DNA of 42,988 nucleotides. Origin: Polyangiaceae bacterium (GTDB lineage: Bacteria; Myxococcota_A; Polyangia; Polyangiales; Polyangiaceae). The translations under genes were made by a program, and so were the position numbers. Of the stretch, positions 8,140 through 15,320 are shown piece after piece; position 1 is the first letter of the stretch, and each line of letters begins with the position of its first letter. Location: assembly GCA_029261965.1 (NCBI GenBank), contig JAJDAH010000348.1:1-42988 (forward strand), read 5' to 3'. The notes beneath the pieces were generated by a model that was given only the letters and a program-made list of their open reading frames with translations, had not been told where the DNA came from and did not search any database.

Positions 8140-11100
8140 GTCAGCCCGGAACGATAGCACCGCGGAGCGTTACCGGGTTCTCGGCGAGCTCGGCACGGGC
8201 GGAATGGGGAGCGTGCGGCTGGTTTTCGACGCTGTGCGCGAAGAGAAGGTTGCCGAGAAGCGCATGCGTTTCGCGCAGCCGGACGCCATCGTCGCGTTCA
8301 AGCACGAGTTCCGGGTCGTCGAGCGACTGCTCCACCCGAACTTGGTGAGGCTCTACGAGCTCGGCGAGGACGACGAGGGACTCTTCTTCACGATGGAGGC
8401 GATCGAGGGAGAGGATCTGGAAGCGCGATGCCGCCGCTCGGGGGCACTCGACTTGGCCGAGCTCGCGCATGCGTTGCCACAGGTAGTCGAGGCGCTTTCC
8501 TACCTGCATGCGAGTGCCGTCGTTCATCGAGATCTCAAGCCCAGCAACGTTCTCGTGAGTGACGAGGGGACCGTCAAGCTGCTCGACTTCGGTTTGACGG
8601 CGGATCTTCACGTGTCCGACGCCGACCGACCCGTCGGCGGGACTCCTGGGTATGTGCCTCCGGAGCAAATCCGTGGTGAGCCGCCAATGGCGTCGGCCGA
8701 TCTCTACGCGCTCGGAGCGACACTTTTTCGAGTCGTCACCGGTCGAGACGTTTTTCTCGGTACGCCCCAAGAGATCGTCGCGCAATCGCTCGATGCTGCG
8801 CCTCCGAACGTGGCGACGCTGGTTCCTGATCTCCCGATGGGGGTCGCGGTAGCGATCACGCGCTTGCTTCGCAGAGATCCGACGGCGCGCCCGACTCTCG
8901 ACGAGCTTCCGGAACTCTTGCTCGCACCTCTCGGTGCGCGGAGACCACGCTTGCAGACGGCGGCTCCGCGGTCGGTCGAGATTGTGGGTCGGCACTCGGA
9001 ACGAAAACAGCTGCTCGAGGCGGTCGACAACGACACGCTGGCTGGTCCGGTGACTCTAGTTGGCCCTTCGGGATCCGGGAAGTCGACGCTCGCGGCCTGG
9101 CTAGGCACGGAGCTCGAGCGTCGGGGCGGGGTCCTCTTGCGCGGACGGGGCCGCCCGACCGAACGTGTGCCTTTCAACGCCGTCGACGGCATCGTGGATG
9201 ATCTCGCGCTCATTTTGGGGCGTCGTCGGGAGCTCGCGGACTCGACCCGGGATTTGGCACGCGTCGCCTCTGCCGCTTTTCCGGCGCTCGCGGCTGCCGG
9301 CCAACGCGATGTCGTCATGGAGCGAGTGCTCGCGCTCGTCGAGCAGCGGATGTTCGGCAGTGCCGCGCACACGAGTCACGCCGGATCGCGGCGAGCACAG
9401 TTCGACGCACTCGTGCGGCTGATCGCCGACGCGGGTGGGGGCGTAGCGCGTGTCGTCGTTTTGGTGGACGATCTTCAATGGGCTGACGAGGACTCCGTGT
9501 CGCTCTTGGCACATCTGGAGAGCGCTTGGCCGGACAACGTCGTGCTCGTGCTTTCGATTCGAGACGATGTGGCCGACAGCCCAGGCGCGCGTTGGCTAGC
9601 GGAGTCCCGTGGGGCGCGGCGCTTCGAGCTGCCGGCCCTGGCCGCCGACGAGATCCGGCAGATCGTCTTGCGGTCTGCGCGCTGCACGAGTCCGGATCCG
9701 GCCCTCGTCGAAAAAGCCGTCGTTTCGTGTGACGGGCGGCCGTTTCTTGCCGAAATAGCAGGTCGCACCCTCGACCGAGGTTCCTCTGTCGAGCGCGAGC
9801 AAACTCTAGCGTCGCTTGTCGAGGCTACTGGCTCGACCGGTCGTCGGCTGATGAGTTTGCTCGTTGCCTCCGATGATTGGGCAGGAGTCGGCGAGCTGGC
9901 GGCGCTCGCCGGCCTCACGGTCGGCGAAACCGACAACGTGATTGCCGAGCTCGAGAACGACGGGCTCGTTCGCCGCGATGGCAGGCAGGGCGCGTCGAGT
10001 ACCGTCGATCTCTATCACCACTCGATCCGCCGGGCCGCGCTCGAGGTGCTCGCTCGGGCCGAGCTCGAAACCGCTCACGCCTCCTTCGCCGACGCTCTGC
10101 TCGACGACCATGAGGCTCCGGCTCACCGGTTGGTCCGACACCTGCTCGGCGCTGGTCGCGAGGAGCTCGCGCGGACGCACGCCCGGACCGCCGCGCGTCT
10201 GGCCGAAGGGCGGCGCGCCTACGGGCTCGCTGCCGACATGTACGCCGTCGTGCTCGATGGGGTGTGCCGCGACCGGCCCGAGCTGCTCGAGTCCCGAGCA
10301 CTGGTTCTCGAGAGCGCTGGTCGGTACGAAGAGGCTGCGGTGGTTTGGAGGGATCTGGCTGATTGGGGACGCGCGGCTGATGGAAAGCAAGCAGCGCAAC
10401 GCGTGCTCGACGCGCGTCAGCACGAAGCGATTGCCCTCTTGGCGGCGCACCGAGTGACCGAGGGTTGGCGACGTCTCGACGAAGCGCTCGTTGCCGGGGG
10501 TGATCGCCCAACGGGATCGAGCGGGGTGGGCGGTCTCGCCGCCGGAGCTCGGTTTCTCTTGGGTCCTCGGCCATGGCGCTCGAGACGCGCCCGTCGCCCT
10601 TCGCTCGATCTCGACACTCAGAGGCGGGCACGCCGAGACGTGCGGCTCGGCATGGTGGTGAGCAACTACGATCCGCTCGCCGGGATCCGGATCCTGCAGC
10701 GCGCCCGCCGCGGTTTCGCGGACGCCGGCGCACCCGAGGAGGCGGCGTGGTGCGATTTCATCTTCGCCCACTTCGCTCTTTACCGAGACCCGAAGCCAGG
10801 TCGCGTTCGACTCGCCGAACGCTATAGAGCCTCCGCGGAGACCATCCTGACGCAGAACCAGATCGATACGCCGGCCTTGCGCGCGCTGCCGCCGTTTCTC
10901 GATGGCCTCGCGGCCTTCCGCAATGCCCAGTGGACTCTAGCCAGGCAACAAATCGACGCAGCGGCTGAGCTCATGGAGAAAGCTGGCCACGAAGGCAGCT
11001 TCGAGCACTTGGTGGTGCTGTCGTATCGCTCGCAGCTCGATTTTTCCTTGCAAGACGTCGCGGCTCTCGACGCGGACTTGAGTCGGTGTCGGAGACTCGC

Positions 11101-11755
11101 GGCCGACTGTGGGGACACGGCGCTCCAGGGACGCTTCGTCTTGCAGACTGGCGCATTGCAGTATTTGCGTGGCGAGCTCGAAGAGTGCGGCGACACGATT
11201 CAGGGACTGATCGATACCTATTCTGGCGAGAGGCCGATGATTCAGTGGGCGGCGGCGCGCCTCTACATCCAATTTTTTAGAACACACACTGCCGACCCCA
11301 TCGCTGCGCGCCGAGGCTACGCGGAAGCCATGGGCTGGGCGCGACGATTCAAGATTCTCAATACGATCTGGGCGAACCTGCACGCGACCTTTGGCGCCAT
11401 CATCGAAGCCAACGCGCTCCGTGTTGGCGATCCGGCCGCCTCGGTTCGACAAGTGAAGCGTTTGGCGGACTTTGCAGAAGCAACGATCCCGCTCATGGCG
11501 GGCGGCTCGCATCGAGCTCGCGCCTACGCCGCGGATTCGGTCGATCGTCCCGCCGAGGCCATCGAACACTTGCGCCGCGCTGAGAGTATTTCGGGTCGGC
11601 ATGGCCGAGGCATCGACGTCGCCATCGCCCGCCATCAGTTGGGTATGCGACTCGGTGGCGACGAAGGCGCCGCCCTCGAAGCCGCCGCTCGTGAAAGCGT
11701 CCAGGCGAGTGGCTCGTCGCTCGTCATTCTGGACGAGGACGTTGGCCTGCGCTGA
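8138..11755 (+). CDS. Ser/Thr protein kinase fused to an AAA-type ATPase and TPR-like region
   Basis: The 1205-aa product opens with a Hanks-type kinase domain (about residues 10-275): glycine loop GELGTGGMGSV, VAEK lysine, HRDLKPSN catalytic loop, DFG, and GTPGYVPPE, where the usual APE is PPE. All catalytic residues are present. An ATPase module follows (about 295-520) with Walker A GPSGSGKS and Walker B VVVLVDDLQWAD. The remaining 600-plus residues are Ala/Leu/Glu/Arg-rich helical sequence of TPR character. Such fusions occur in myxobacteria and resemble STAND-type signalling ATPases. No membrane segment is seen, so it should be cytosolic. ATG 8138 is chosen because the kinase glycine loop starts 16 residues later; earlier starts lie inside the divergent sigma gene. 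Confidence 0.94.
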   Translation: MSARNDSTAERYRVLGELGTGGMGSVRLVFDAVREEKVAEKRMRFAQPDAIVAFKHEFRVVERLLHPNLVRLYELGEDDEGLFFTMEAIEGEDLEARCRRSGALDLAELAHALPQVVEALSYLHASAVVHRDLKPSNVLVSDEGTVKLLDFGLTADLHVSDADRPVGGTPGYVPPEQIRGEPPMASADLYALGATLFRVVTGRDVFLGTPQEIVAQSLDAAPPNVATLVPDLPMGVAVAITRLLRRDPTARPTLDELPELLLAPLGARRPRLQTAAPRSVEIVGRHSERKQLLEAVDNDTLAGPVTLVGPSGSGKSTLAAWLGTELERRGGVLLRGRGRPTERVPFNAVDGIVDDLALILGRRRELADSTRDLARVASAAFPALAAAGQRDVVMERVLALVEQRMFGSAAHTSHAGSRRAQFDALVRLIADAGGGVARVVVLVDDLQWADEDSVSLLAHLESAWPDNVVLVLSIRDDVADSPGARWLAESRGARRFELPALAADEIRQIVLRSARCTSPDPALVEKAVVSCDGRPFLAEIAGRTLDRGSSVEREQTLASLVEATGSTGRRLMSLLVASDDWAGVGELAALAGLTVGETDNVIAELENDGLVRRDGRQGASSTVDLYHHSIRRAALEVLARAELETAHASFADALLDDHEAPAHRLVRHLLGAGREELARTHARTAARLAEGRRAYGLAADMYAVVLDGVCRDRPELLESRALVLESAGRYEEAAVVWRDLADWGRAADGKQAAQRVLDARQHEAIALLAAHRVTEGWRRLDEALVAGGDRPTGSSGVGGLAAGARFLLGPRPWRSRRARRPSLDLDTQRRARRDVRLGMVVSNYDPLAGIRILQRARRGFADAGAPEEAAWCDFIFAHFALYRDPKPGRVRLAERYRASAETILTQNQIDTPALRALPPFLDGLAAFRNAQWTLARQQIDAAAELMEKAGHEGSFEHLVVLSYRSQLDFSLQDVAALDADLSRCRRLAADCGDTALQGRFVLQTGALQYLRGELEECGDTIQGLIDTYSGERPMIQWAAARLYIQFFRTHTADPIAARRGYAEAMGWARRFKILNTIWANLHATFGAIIEANALRVGDPAASVRQVKRLADFAEATIPLMAGGSHRARAYAADSVDRPAEAIEHLRRAESISGRHGRGIDVAIARHQLGMRLGGDEGAALEAAARESVQASGSSLVILDEDVGLR

Positions 11756-11958
11756 TGCTCGCTAGAAACATGGCGTGGCCGACGCCAACCGCGGGTTTAC
11801 CTGGGGCGCGGGGCCCCTGGTTCCCGAGGCGGAAGCTCGCTTCATCGAGGGTGTCGACTGTGGAAGGTTCTTCACGGCACGTACATCGTGGGTGTCGGCT
11901 CGGGTGGGCTGGTACGACTGGTACGCAGGTTGCACTTCCTGTCGCAGGAGGCGCAATC
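11756..11958. other. Intergenic spacer
   Basis: These 203 bases between the kinase and the CBS gene carry short GC-rich inverted segments and a direct repeat TGGTACG near 11909-11930. I see no gene or clear promoter. An open frame extends the CBS protein upstream through it, but a strong ribosome-binding site marks the start at 11959. Confidence 0.5.
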
Positions 11959-12432
11959 ATGACGACCATTTCCGACGTTCTCGGCGACAAGAGCCACGAG
12001 GTACTCACCATCGACACCCAGCGGTCGGTCCAAGACGCGGTTGAACGCATGGCCGAGCGTTTGGTCGGCTCACTCGTCGTGCTCACCCGGGGACGGCCGT
12101 GCGGGCTCTTGACGGAGCGACAGGTGATGCTGGAGGTGATCCTTCACGGGTGCGACCCTCGACGGACGACCGTCGGAGAGATCGCGCGACGGGACATCAC
12201 TTGGGTCGACCCCGAGTGTTCACTGGAGCGGTGTATGAGCCTCATGACCGAGCGCCGAACGCGCCAGGTCTTGGTCGGGCATCCCCCAAGGTTGGTGCTC
12301 GGACTCGTCTCGATCGGCGACGTCGTCAAGCGACTCGCCGCCGAGCGCAGTCGCGAGGTGGACCAGCTCCACGAGTACATCCAGGGTGCGGTTGGGCCGT
12401 GGTCTTGGGTTCGACCCGACCGCGCCGTTTAG
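11959..12432 (+). CDS. CBS-pair domain protein
   Basis: The 157-aa product is a stand-alone pair of CBS domains (about residues 8-62 and 75-130), with hydrophobic cores such as GSLVVLTRGRPCGLLTE and RQVLVGHPPRLVLGLVS, the latter followed by IGDVVKRL. CBS pairs bind adenine nucleotides and report energy state, or regulate a fused or partner protein; here no partner domain is fused. The start is well fixed by AGGAGG at 11946-11951, seven bases before ATG 11959; the 68 in-frame codons upstream look non-coding. It ends seven bases before the stop of the convergent zinc-ribbon gene. Confidence 0.93.
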   Translation: MTTISDVLGDKSHEVLTIDTQRSVQDAVERMAERLVGSLVVLTRGRPCGLLTERQVMLEVILHGCDPRRTTVGEIARRDITWVDPECSLERCMSLMTERRTRQVLVGHPPRLVLGLVSIGDVVKRLAAERSREVDQLHEYIQGAVGPWSWVRPDRAV

Positions 12433-12439
12433 GAGCCGA

Positions 12440-12637
12440 TCAGTCGCTGCCCCCGTAGACGAAGTTGTCTTCGTCGACCTCGTCTACGGGAGTGACATCG
12501 CCTAGACAATCGCCGCAAAAGCGGATCTCGTCGTCTTCTGGATCGCCCACGAGCCCCACTGTCGAGCCGCACGTGGGGCAAAAGGCATCAGCGGAGCTCC
12601 CGGCGCTGGGTTGGGGCTGAATCCCATCGGTAGTCAT
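12440..12637 (-). CDS. 65-aa zinc-ribbon-like protein
   Basis: A very small acidic protein with two knuckles, CPTCG (Cys 20 and 23) and CGDC (Cys 41 and 44), the spacing of a zinc ribbon. The tail is Asp/Glu-rich. Function is unknown; such proteins may bind nucleic acid or protein. ATG 12637 is chosen because AGGAGG (complement of 12647-12652) is nine bases upstream; ATG 12646 directly abuts that site and is too close. The last codons form a perfect 11-bp inverted repeat. It diverges from the PilZ gene. Confidence 0.8.
   Translation of the reverse strand: MTTDGIQPQPSAGSSADAFCPTCGSTVGLVGDPEDDEIRFCGDCLGDVTPVDEVDEDNFVYGGSD
12452..12490 (-). terminator. 11-bp inverted repeat inside the end of the zinc-ribbon gene
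   Basis: Arms CCCGTAGACGA (12452-12462) and TCGTCTACGGG (12480-12490) are perfectly complementary around a 17-base loop. They encode the acidic C-terminus and lie where the CBS and zinc-ribbon genes converge, so the structure could terminate transcription from either side. No T-run follows. Confidence 0.4.
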
Positions 12638-12812
12638 GGCGCTCATCCTCCTTGCAGACACGAGGCTCGAGAAGTGCAAGCGCCATACCTCGCCCTCGCC
12701 CTCGCCCTCGCTCCAGCGGCAGTGGGTACGTGCCTTGCACCGAGTGAAGGTCACGTTCATTGCGCCCCGGGGGGCACTCCCGCGTGCGCAGTGTCAGAAA
12801 GAGAAGGTTTCA

Positions 12813-13340
12813 GTGTACTTGGCAAGATCGGCACGACCAGAGTCGCGGGCATGTGCACGGGCACCCCTGGATGCCAGAGTGAAAGTGTTCATCGGGAGCA
12901 TGTATTTGTTCGGACGCGCCCGCGACATCTCCGCGGGCGGGATTCGCATCGTCAGTCGGATCGCGCCGCCGTTTCGACGGGTAGTGAACATTGCGGTGGA
13001 GCTGCCAGACCACCGGTGGGCGGCGGTCGAAGGGGAGCTCGTTCACGCGGTGCCTACCCCAGAGAACGATGGATGGAGTTGGAGCGTCCGCTTCTCACGC
13101 CTGCCGCTAGGGCACCGGCTCCGCGTCTATCTCGCTGACCCGACCGAACGGGCCCCCGACCCGAGCGAGCGCGTCCCCGTCGTGGCTGCCCCGATGCCCG
13201 CTCCCACCCCTGACCCTGCTCCGGCCTCGGCGAAGCGCTACGTCAGCGACAACCAAGCTCTAGCGGCGCTCTACCACGAGACCATGGTCGCCATTCGGGC
13301 TCGGCTCGAGGCGGTGCCGGCTCGCCACAGGCGACGCTGA
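12813..13340 (+). CDS. PilZ-domain protein (c-di-GMP binding)
   Basis: The 175-aa product carries the two PilZ signature motifs: RxxxR as RACAR (Arg 12 and Arg 16) and DxSxxG as DISAGG (Asp 38 to Gly 43). These residues contact cyclic di-GMP in known PilZ proteins, so c-di-GMP binding is likely. The domain ends near residue 105. The tail is Pro/Ala-rich with a final helical segment. PilZ proteins control motility, polysaccharide or development; the target here is unknown. GTG 12813 is chosen because GAGAAGG at 12801-12807 lies five bases upstream and the domain begins directly after. ATG 12636 is in frame but would overlap the divergent zinc-ribbon start and add Ser/Pro-rich, non-coding-like sequence. 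Confidence 0.82.
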   Translation: MYLARSARPESRACARAPLDARVKVFIGSMYLFGRARDISAGGIRIVSRIAPPFRRVVNIAVELPDHRWAAVEGELVHAVPTPENDGWSWSVRFSRLPLGHRLRVYLADPTERAPDPSERVPVVAAPMPAPTPDPAPASAKRYVSDNQALAALYHETMVAIRARLEAVPARHRRR

Positions 13341-13360
13341 GCGACCGAAACGCGTCGCGG

Positions 13361-13399
13361 CTTGTCCCAAAAAGGGACAAGATGGTGCAAATAGGGACA
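13361..13399. promoter_or_regulatory. Two 17-bp operator-like sites (TGTCCC-N5-GGGACA)
   Basis: A perfect inverted repeat CTTGTCCC/GGGACAAG around AAAAA lies at 13361-13381. A second site at 13383-13399 keeps the right half GGGACA and an AT-rich centre but has a degenerate left half. The centres are 20 bp apart, about two helical turns, as for cooperative NtrC-family enhancer sites. They lie 65-103 bases before the sigma54-type regulator gene. The first could instead be a terminator of the PilZ gene, although no T-run follows. Confidence 0.5.
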
Positions 13400-13463
13400 G
13401 AGGGGTCTGGTTCCCGCGAGACGACGTTGGAGACGGGAATATCGGCCTGACGGAAGAACCGAA

Positions 13464-14852
13464 ATGGCAGCAGCAGATCCGAACGGTCCTGAGAGGCGTG
13501 TTCTCGTCGTCGACGATGACGCGGCAACGCGCTCGCTGCTCCAGAAGGTGCTCGATTGTCCCGGGACCACCGTGGCCGTGGCTTCGAGCGCCGCCGAGGC
13601 GATGGCCAAGCTCGACGCCGAGTCGATCAGTGTGGTGCTCACCGACCTAAAAATGTCGGACGCGAACGGGCTCGACCTTTGTCGAGTGATCCTCCGACGG
13701 AGCCCCGACGTTCCAGTGCTCGTCATGACCGCGTTCGGCAGTCTCGAGACTGCGGTCGAGGCGATTCGGGCTGGAGCCTACGACTACATCGAAAAACCCT
13801 TCGACCCGGACGCGCTGCTGCTCGGCATCGACCGGGCGCTCGAGCACTACGAGCTACGTCATGAGGTGCGGCGACTCAAGGTGGCTGTGGAAGGCGCTCG
13901 CGCGTTCGAGGAGTTGCTCGGGACCAGTCCGACCATGCGTCAAGTCTACAGCCTGCTCGACCGCGTCTCGGCGTCGGATGCCACGGTGCTGGTGACCGGT
14001 GAGAGTGGAACCGGCAAGGAAGCGGTTGCTCGCGCGTTGCACCACCGGAGTCGGCGAGCTTCCGGGCCCTTCGTCGCGATCAATTGCGCGGCGCTGCCGG
14101 AATCGTTGCTCGAGAGCGAGTTGTTCGGACACGTCCGGGGGGCGTTCACCGATGCGCGCACGTCGCGGGCGGGACTCTTCGTCGAGGCCAACGGCGGGAC
14201 GCTCCTGCTCGATGAAATCGGGGAAATGCCCCTGGGGCTCCAGCCGAAGATCCTCCGCGCGCTCGAAGAACGAAAGGTGAGACCCATCGGCGCCAAGGAC
14301 GAGGTGCCTTTCGACGTCCGCCTCGTCGCCTCGACGAACCGCAACCTGGAGGTCGCCGTCGAGGATGGGCGCTTTCGGGCGGATTTGTACTACCGCATCA
14401 ACGTGATCACCGTGGAGCTGCCACCGCTTCGGGCGAGGGGAGCCGACATTCTTTTGCTGGCACAGCACTTCCTCGAGCAGGTGGCCGAGCAAGTCGACAA
14501 ACCCGTCGTCGGCATTTCGAGCGCCGCAGCCGCCAAGCTGCTCGCTTATTCTTGGCCTGGCAACGTGCGCGAGCTGCGAAACGCCATCGAGCGGGCCGTG
14601 GCGTTGACGTCCTACGACCGCGTGGCCCCCGACGACCTGCCCCAGAAGATCAGCACCTTCGAAGGCAAACAAGTTCTCGTCGCCGGCACCAATCCGTCGG
14701 AGCTGGTGTCGCTGGAGGAAGTCGAAAAGCGCTACATCTTGGCCGTGATGACCGCGGTGGCCGGGAACAAGTCGGAGGCGGCGCGCATCCTGGGGCTCAA
14801 TCGCAAGACGCTGTATCGGAGGCTCCACGAGTACGGCGTGAACGACGACTGA
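13464..14852 (+). CDS. NtrC-family sigma54-dependent response regulator
   Basis: The 462-aa product has the full three-domain plan. The receiver (about 12-125) has the VLTDLKM aspartate and the YIEKPFD lysine. The AAA+ sigma54-activation domain (about 150-385) has Walker A GESGTGKE, Walker B GGTLLLDEIGEM and the R-finger region. The C-terminal Fis-type helix-turn-helix is NKSEAARILGLNRKTLYRRL. The sigma54-contacting loop reads GAFTDA rather than GAFTGA, a variant seen in some groups. Phosphorylation should trigger oligomerisation and activation of sigma54 promoters. The likely partner is the NtrB/ZraS-like kinase at 15317-16915. GGAAG precedes ATG 13464. Possible self-binding sites lie just upstream. 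Confidence 0.96.
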   Translation: MAAADPNGPERRVLVVDDDAATRSLLQKVLDCPGTTVAVASSAAEAMAKLDAESISVVLTDLKMSDANGLDLCRVILRRSPDVPVLVMTAFGSLETAVEAIRAGAYDYIEKPFDPDALLLGIDRALEHYELRHEVRRLKVAVEGARAFEELLGTSPTMRQVYSLLDRVSASDATVLVTGESGTGKEAVARALHHRSRRASGPFVAINCAALPESLLESELFGHVRGAFTDARTSRAGLFVEANGGTLLLDEIGEMPLGLQPKILRALEERKVRPIGAKDEVPFDVRLVASTNRNLEVAVEDGRFRADLYYRINVITVELPPLRARGADILLLAQHFLEQVAEQVDKPVVGISSAAAAKLLAYSWPGNVRELRNAIERAVALTSYDRVAPDDLPQKISTFEGKQVLVAGTNPSELVSLEEVEKRYILAVMTAVAGNKSEAARILGLNRKTLYRRLHEYGVNDD

Positions 14853-14863
14853 GCCGACTGTCG

Positions 14864-14897
14864 GCCCATTTTGCGCCGCCTGTCCCGAAATGGGGCA
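14864..14897. terminator. Imperfect hairpin between convergent genes
   Basis: GCCCATTT (14864-14871) can pair with AAATGGGGC (14888-14896) with one bulge, between the stops of the sigma54 regulator and the small lipoprotein. It may terminate from both sides. The right part, TGTCCC-GAAAT-GGGGCA (14881-14897), also resembles the operator-like sites at 13361-13399. Confidence 0.4.
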
Positions 14898-14906
14898 CCC
14901 ACGCCG

Positions 14907-15320
14907 CTACCTTTTCGGCGCGGCGGCAGCCACGGTTCGGGTTTTCACCCGGACACAAGTTCCGGACCCGCGAATGGGCGCGCCGCCGGGGTCGGCCACG
15001 AAGCGACAACTGATCGCACGCGTCCCGGATGGGTCGGTCAGCCTCGCTGCAACCCAGCTCTCCACGATGGGCTCGGCGCCCGCCGTCTCGGTCGTCCGCC
15101 GGACTTGGCGGTACCGACCGCGGTACTCCGACCCGTCCGAGAGCGACGTGGCGATCTCGCCGGATCCGAAGTTCATCGCCGTGGACGTCCAAGCGAACGA
15201 AACGTCCTCGAATTTGCCGTCGGTCTCGAGGAGCCGACTCGAAACCGTGCCCGAGCGCACGCAGCCAGCGAGCGCAGCCCCGCAGGCGACGAGGCACATG
15301 GAACTCAGCCATTTGTTCAT
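14907..15320 (-). CDS. Small lipoprotein coupled to a histidine kinase gene
   Basis: The 137-aa product has a clear lipoprotein signal with lipobox LAGC (Cys 20), then about 115 residues of beta-rich sequence (GKFEDVSFAWTSTAMNFGSG, YRGRYRQVRR) with two further Cys. I do not recognise the family. Its ATG overlaps the stop of the upstream kinase gene as ATGA (15317-15320), so it should be translated with the kinase. It may be a periplasmic accessory or a target of that sensor. This is an inference from position only. Confidence 0.85.
   Translation of the reverse strand: MNKWLSSMCLVACGAALAGCVRSGTVSSRLLETDGKFEDVSFAWTSTAMNFGSGEIATSLSDGSEYRGRYRQVRRTTETAGAEPIVESWVAARLTDPSGTRAISCRFVADPGGAPIRGSGTCVRVKTRTVAAAAPKR

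Noticed and set aside
12636-12812. N-terminal extension of the PilZ protein
   Set aside because: Overlaps the divergent zinc-ribbon start and reads Ser/Pro-rich low-complexity sequence; GTG 12813 has a good ribosome-binding site.
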